Of a DNA stretch of 64,000 bases, positions 60,855-64,000 are shown in pieces. Position 1 is the stretch's first letter. The number at the start of each line of letters is the position of its first letter. Under the pieces are notes generated by a model. It was given only the letters and a program-made list of their open reading frames with translations. It made no database searches and had not been told where the DNA came from. A program made the position numbers and the translations under genes. The stretch comes from Methylorubrum sp. B1-46 (GTDB lineage Bacteria; Pseudomonadota; Alphaproteobacteria; Rhizobiales; Beijerinckiaceae): positions 434,001 to 498,000 of the forward strand of contig NZ_CP088247.1 in NCBI RefSeq assembly GCF_021117295.1, given 5' to 3'.

Positions 60855-61622
60855 TTAACCCTGGAGTTCCTCCAGCAATTTCTCGATCGCCGCCCGCGCC
60901 GCCGCGACCGCCGCCGCGTCGCGACCGCGCACGACGATGCGGTTGCGAAACCCGTCCGGCGTCATCGAGGGATAGGAACCGATCGATAGGCTTCCATGCG
61001 CTGCGGCGATCTCGGAAAGGCCGCCGGCGAAGTTGCCCTCGGGGATCGCGCCCGCCTCGATCGTCTCGGAGAGGACCGGCGCGTTGCCCGTCAGCGTCGG
61101 GCGGATCTCGTCGAGCATCGCCGCCATGATCTGCGGCACGCCGGCCATGACGAAGACGTTGCCGATGCGAAAGCCCGGTGCCTTCGAGACCGGGTTGGCG
61201 ATCAGGTCGGCCCCGTCGGGGATGCGGGCCATGCGCAGGCGGGCCTCGTTGAGATCCTCCGGCCGGTGCCGCTCCAGCAGCATGGCGCGGGCGCGCGGAT
61301 CGACATCGATACTGACGCCGAAGGCTGCCGCCACGCTGTCGGCGGTGATGTCGTCGTGGGTCGGGCCGATGCCGCCCGAAGTAAAGAGATAGGTGTAGCG
61401 CGCCCGCAGGGCGTTCACCGCGGCCACGATCTCCGCCTTCACGTCCGGCACGATGCGCACCTCGCGCAGGTCCACGCCGATCTCGGTCAGCATGTCGGCG
61501 ATGGTGCCGATGTTCTTGTCCTTGGTGCGTCCCGAGAGGATCTCGTCGCCGATGATGAGGATGGCGGCCGTCACCTCGGAACCTTGTGTGTGGGAAGTCT
61601 GGGGGTCGGAACTCTGGGACAT
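60855..61622 (-). CDS. Molybdopterin-binding/CinA N-terminal type protein
   Basis: 255 residues. MoCF-biosynth fold: AAILIIGDEILSGRTKDKNI, YLFTSGGIGPTHDDITADSV (GGIGPTHDD motif), PGFRIGNVFVMAGVPQIMAA, and SIGSYPSMTPDGFRNRIVVR. It matches the N-terminal domain of CinA; the nicotinamide-nucleotide deamidase (PncC) C-terminal domain is absent. Function not decided: the fold appears in cofactor and ADP-ribose metabolism. Start ATG at 61622 with GAGG upstream. Divergent from sfsA (83 nt). Confidence 0.85.
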   Translation of the reverse strand: MSQSSDPQTSHTQGSEVTAAILIIGDEILSGRTKDKNIGTIADMLTEIGVDLREVRIVPDVKAEIVAAVNALRARYTYLFTSGGIGPTHDDITADSVAAAFGVSIDVDPRARAMLLERHRPEDLNEARLRMARIPDGADLIANPVSKAPGFRIGNVFVMAGVPQIMAAMLDEIRPTLTGNAPVLSETIEAGAIPEGNFAGGLSEIAAAHGSLSIGSYPSMTPDGFRNRIVVRGRDAAAVAAARAAIEKLLEELQG

Positions 61623-61705
61623 GGAGCCTCGGGGGCGGGGAAACGGGTGGAAGCTAGGGCGCGGATGCGCGAAAGCGAAAACTCCTTCCGCTTCTCCAGG
61701 TTACG

Positions 61706-62446
61706 ATGCGTTTCCCCACTCCCTTGCTCGAAGGGCGCCTCGTGCGGCGTTACAAGCGCTTCCTCGCCGACGTGACGCTCGCAGACGGCACGCAGGTGAC
61801 GGCGCATTGTGCCAATCCCGGCGCGATGCTCGGGCTCAACGCGGAAGGGTTCCGCGTGCTGCTCTCTCCCTCGACCAATCCGGCGCGAAAGCTCGGGTTC
61901 TCGTGGGAGCTGGTGGAGGCGGAGCTGCCCGGCGGGCCGCAATGGGTCGGTATCAACACGGCACGGCCGAACGCTCTCGTCGCGGAGGCGTTTCGCGAGG
62001 GTCGGCTCGCGCCGCTGGCGGGCTACGAGACGCTCCGGCCGGAGGTCGCCTACGGCAAGGCGAGCCGCGTCGATTTCCTCGCGAGCGGCGGTGGCCTGCC
62101 GCCCTGCCATGTCGAGGTAAAGAACTGCCACCTGATGCGGCAGGCGGGGCTCGCCGAATTTCCCGATTGCAAGGCCGCTCGCTCGGCCCGCCACATGGAG
62201 GAATTGGCCGGCGTCGTCGCCTCGGGCGGCCGGGCGATGCTGATCGTAGTGATCCAGATGCGGGCGGCAGCCTTCGACGTCGCCCGCGACATCGATCCGG
62301 CTTTCGACCGCGCGCTTCGAGCGGCGCTGGCGGCGGGCGTCGAGGCCTATGCCTATACCTGCGCGATCGGGCCGGAGAGCGTTGCGATTGAGGCGCCCGT
62401 GCCGATCCTCACGCCGGGCGCGAAGAATCCGCCCGCTCGAACATGA
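61706..62446 (+). CDS. sfsA: Sugar fermentation stimulation protein SfsA
   Basis: 246 residues, about the usual length. Signatures: LLEGRLVRRYKRFLADVTLA, TAHCANPGAMLGL, and the PD-(D/E)XK-like nuclease core SRVDFLASGGGLPPCHVEVK NCHLM. SfsA was found as a multicopy stimulator of maltose use in E. coli; a DNA-binding or nuclease role has been proposed. Its 3' end overlaps the convergent FkbM gene by 38 nt. Confidence 0.92.
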   Translation: MRFPTPLLEGRLVRRYKRFLADVTLADGTQVTAHCANPGAMLGLNAEGFRVLLSPSTNPARKLGFSWELVEAELPGGPQWVGINTARPNALVAEAFREGRLAPLAGYETLRPEVAYGKASRVDFLASGGGLPPCHVEVKNCHLMRQAGLAEFPDCKAARSARHMEELAGVVASGGRAMLIVVIQMRAAAFDVARDIDPAFDRALRAALAAGVEAYAYTCAIGPESVAIEAPVPILTPGAKNPPART

Positions 62447-63254
62447 GGTTCAGGCGGGTGCGGGCGATCTGGCGGTAGCCGTATTTGTGGAGCAGGCTCG
62501 GCAGGTCGATCTGCCACTGGTCGGCGCCGTTCTCGATGATGAGCAGCGACGGCAGCAGCGAGGCCGGCGCGTCGCGCAGGAACGGCTCCAGGATCAGATC
62601 CTCCGCGCCTTCGACGTCGAGCTTGATCGCGTCGATGCGCTCGATCCGCTCCGAGCGGCAGAGATCCACCAGCGTGACGGCGGGCACGCGCACGGTCGCG
62701 TTCTTGTGGGTGCCGACGATCTTCACGCTCGATTCGCCGCGGTTGCGCGGATCGATGAACAGGGTCAGCTCGCCGCCCTTGTCGGCGACCGCGCAGGCGA
62801 TGGCTTTGACCGTGCCGAACGGGTTCTGGCCGATGTTGAAGGTCAGCCGGTCGAACACATCGGGCTGCGGCTCCACCGCGAGGATGCGGGCGCGCGGGCC
62901 CGTGAAGGCCGCCACGAACAGCGCGTAGGCGCCGATATTGGCGCCGATGTCGAGGAACACCGCGTCGTCACTCAGGCGCTGCTTGAGCAGCGCACGCTCC
63001 TGTGGGTCGAAGAACTGCGGGGTGAAAAGCACCTTCTTCTCGCAGTTGTTGTTGTAGGGGTGCAACCGCATCCGCGCACCGTAGCGCTCGACGTCGAGCG
63101 GGCGCCCACGCAGCATCGAGATCGCGAGGCGCCGCAGGAACATCGCCAGGCGGCGGGCGCGCCAGGACTGCTCGGGGAGCCGCTGGGTGCGCTCGGCGAT
63201 CCGCGCGACAAGGCCGGTGGGGGCGTAGGTGCCGTAGGGCGAGGAGTCGGTCAT
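62409..63254 (-). CDS. FkbM-family SAM-dependent methyltransferase
   Basis: 281 residues from the ATG at 63254. Glycine-rich motif I AVFLDIGANIGAYALFVAAF, VEPQPDVFDRLTFNIGQN (motif post-I), KIVGTHKNATVRVPAVTLVD, and the late IDAIKLDVEGAEDLILEPFL motif define the FkbM family. These O-methyltransferases usually act on sugars, polyketides or glycolipids. The upstream region of the protein (~80 residues) is an Arg-rich domain. Target not known. Confidence 0.88.
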   Translation of the reverse strand: MTDSSPYGTYAPTGLVARIAERTQRLPEQSWRARRLAMFLRRLAISMLRGRPLDVERYGARMRLHPYNNNCEKKVLFTPQFFDPQERALLKQRLSDDAVFLDIGANIGAYALFVAAFTGPRARILAVEPQPDVFDRLTFNIGQNPFGTVKAIACAVADKGGELTLFIDPRNRGESSVKIVGTHKNATVRVPAVTLVDLCRSERIERIDAIKLDVEGAEDLILEPFLRDAPASLLPSLLIIENGADQWQIDLPSLLHKYGYRQIARTRLNLMFERADSSRPA

Positions 63255-63404
63255 CGTGCCGGGGTGATGCCAGCCCGTTGTGGCGGCGGCAAGTCGGGCG
63301 GTGTCCGGCGAGACCGGGTGGCACGGCGCCAAATCCTGCGGGATGTCGCAAGGAGCCTTCACGCGGCCTTTGACATCGGCGCCGCGGCGCCCGAAGACAC
63401 GCGG

Positions 63405-64000
63405 ATGCAGAGCTTCGATTCCGACGGCGTGCAGATCGCCTATATCGACGTGCCGGCCAAGGACGGGGCGCCTGGCGGCGGCGACCCGATCCTGCTGATT
63501 CATGGCTTCGCCTCGAATCATGCGGTGAACTGGGTCAATACGCTCTGGGTCCGGTATCTGACCGAGGCCGGCTACCGGGTCATCGCCCATGACAATCGCG
63601 GCCACGGCCAGAGCGAGAAGCTCTACGAACCCACCGCCTACACCTCCGACCGGATGGCGGGCGACGCGGTGCGGCTGCTGCGCCACCTCGGTATCGAACG
63701 GGCGGACGTGATGGGCTATTCCATGGGCGCGCGCATCGGCGCGCACATGGCGCTCGATTATCCCGACGAGGTCCGCTCGCTGCTTCTCGGCGGCATGGGC
63801 TTCCATCTCGTGGACGGGCACGGGCTGCCGCAGGGCATCGCCGAGGCGCTGGAAGCGCCCCCCGGCACGCCCGCGCCGAACCCGACCGCAGCGACCTTCC
63901 GCACCTTCGCGGAGCAGACCAAGAGCGACCTGCGGGCGCTCGCCGCCTGCATCCGCTGCTCGCGCCAGACCCTGTCGCGGGCCGAACTCTCGGCGATCGA
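63405..64000 (+). CDS. Alpha/beta-hydrolase (3'-truncated)
   Basis: 198 codons to the window end, starting at the ATG at 63405. Alpha/beta-hydrolase fold: ILLIHGFASNHAVNWVNTLW (oxyanion-hole HGF), HDNRGHGQSEKLYEPTAYTS, nucleophile elbow GYSMGAR with Ser106. The catalytic Asp/His lie beyond the window. Substrate unknown. The gene has no stop within the window. Confidence 0.88.
   Translation, partial: MQSFDSDGVQIAYIDVPAKDGAPGGGDPILLIHGFASNHAVNWVNTLWVRYLTEAGYRVIAHDNRGHGQSEKLYEPTAYTSDRMAGDAVRLLRHLGIERADVMGYSMGARIGAHMALDYPDEVRSLLLGGMGFHLVDGHGLPQGIAEALEAPPGTPAPNPTAATFRTFAEQTKSDLRALAACIRCSRQTLSRAELSAI

Noticed and set aside
1..64000. CRISPR arrays, IS elements, prophage, replication origin
   Set aside because: No regularly spaced repeats, transposase, phage structural gene, DnaA-box cluster or parS-like cluster was recognised on reading through both strands.

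Overview
The window reads as ordinary chromosome from a GC-rich alphaproteobacterium of the Hyphomicrobiales, most likely a Methylobacterium/Methylorubrum-type methylotroph. This is inferred from the extreme GC content, Ala/Arg/Gly-rich proteins, the alphaproteobacterial forms of Dcd, GlnD and GlnE, the NDUFAF5-like methyltransferase, and imperfect-palindrome intergenic repeats. Coding density is high. There are no insertion sequences, prophage genes, CRISPR arrays or rRNA genes. One tRNA gene, tRNA-Ser(GCU), is present.

Layout. 1-5081: 3' part of sbcC, a nitrate/nitrite MFS transporter behind a near-consensus sigma54 promoter, then comF and a small secreted protein on the minus strand. 5278-6524: a BioC/NDUFAF5-like methyltransferase overlapping a DUF427 gene. 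6672-10618, minus: an unrecognised 514-residue protein, then the tightly overlapping operon argJ - SIMPL protein - mutT. 11037-13079: a stand-alone receiver-like protein, an exported glutathione peroxidase and three small proteins. 13251-20405, minus: putA, a giant AsmA-like protein and a small exported protein. 20521-26086: uvrD, phoH, aquaporin, and a DEDDh exonuclease carrying a C-terminal SWIM zinc finger. 26137-34309, minus: glnE, a chemoreceptor, a membrane protein, and an osmC-like gene with an OmpR-type response regulator and sensor kinase. 34370-37122, minus: a sulfonate/taurine/nitrate-type ABC transporter, divergent from glnD (37283-40069). 40162-43675: grpE, pheA, kdsB and a membrane-anchored cytochrome c. 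43849-48758: two tandem yejA-like binding proteins and yejB. 48826-52312: GNAT, acyl-CoA ligase, GT2, tRNA-Ser and a small ORF. 52543-58271: hemN behind an FNR-like box, dcd, a membrane protein, apaG, argE and a bestrophin-like channel. 58821-64000: a PAS-HTH regulator, an FNT channel, a CinA-type domain, sfsA, an FkbM methyltransferase and a truncated alpha/beta hydrolase.

How the genes fit together. Nitrogen control is a recurring theme: GlnD (PII uridylylation), GlnE (glutamine synthetase adenylylation) and a nitrate transporter under an apparent RpoN promoter. Arginine synthesis is represented by both argJ (acetyl recycling) and an argE-like hydrolase. Envelope functions include kdsB, GT2, AsmA and FkbM.

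I found no clear new multi-gene system. The observations most worth checking are a nonsense codon at codon 3 of the chemoreceptor, a possible 32-codon relic of a LysE-family exporter between ABC-transporter genes, the exonuclease-SWIM fusion, the PAS-HTH regulator, the sigma54 and FNR-like sites, the family of hairpin repeats, and a yejAAB cluster without yejE/yejF.
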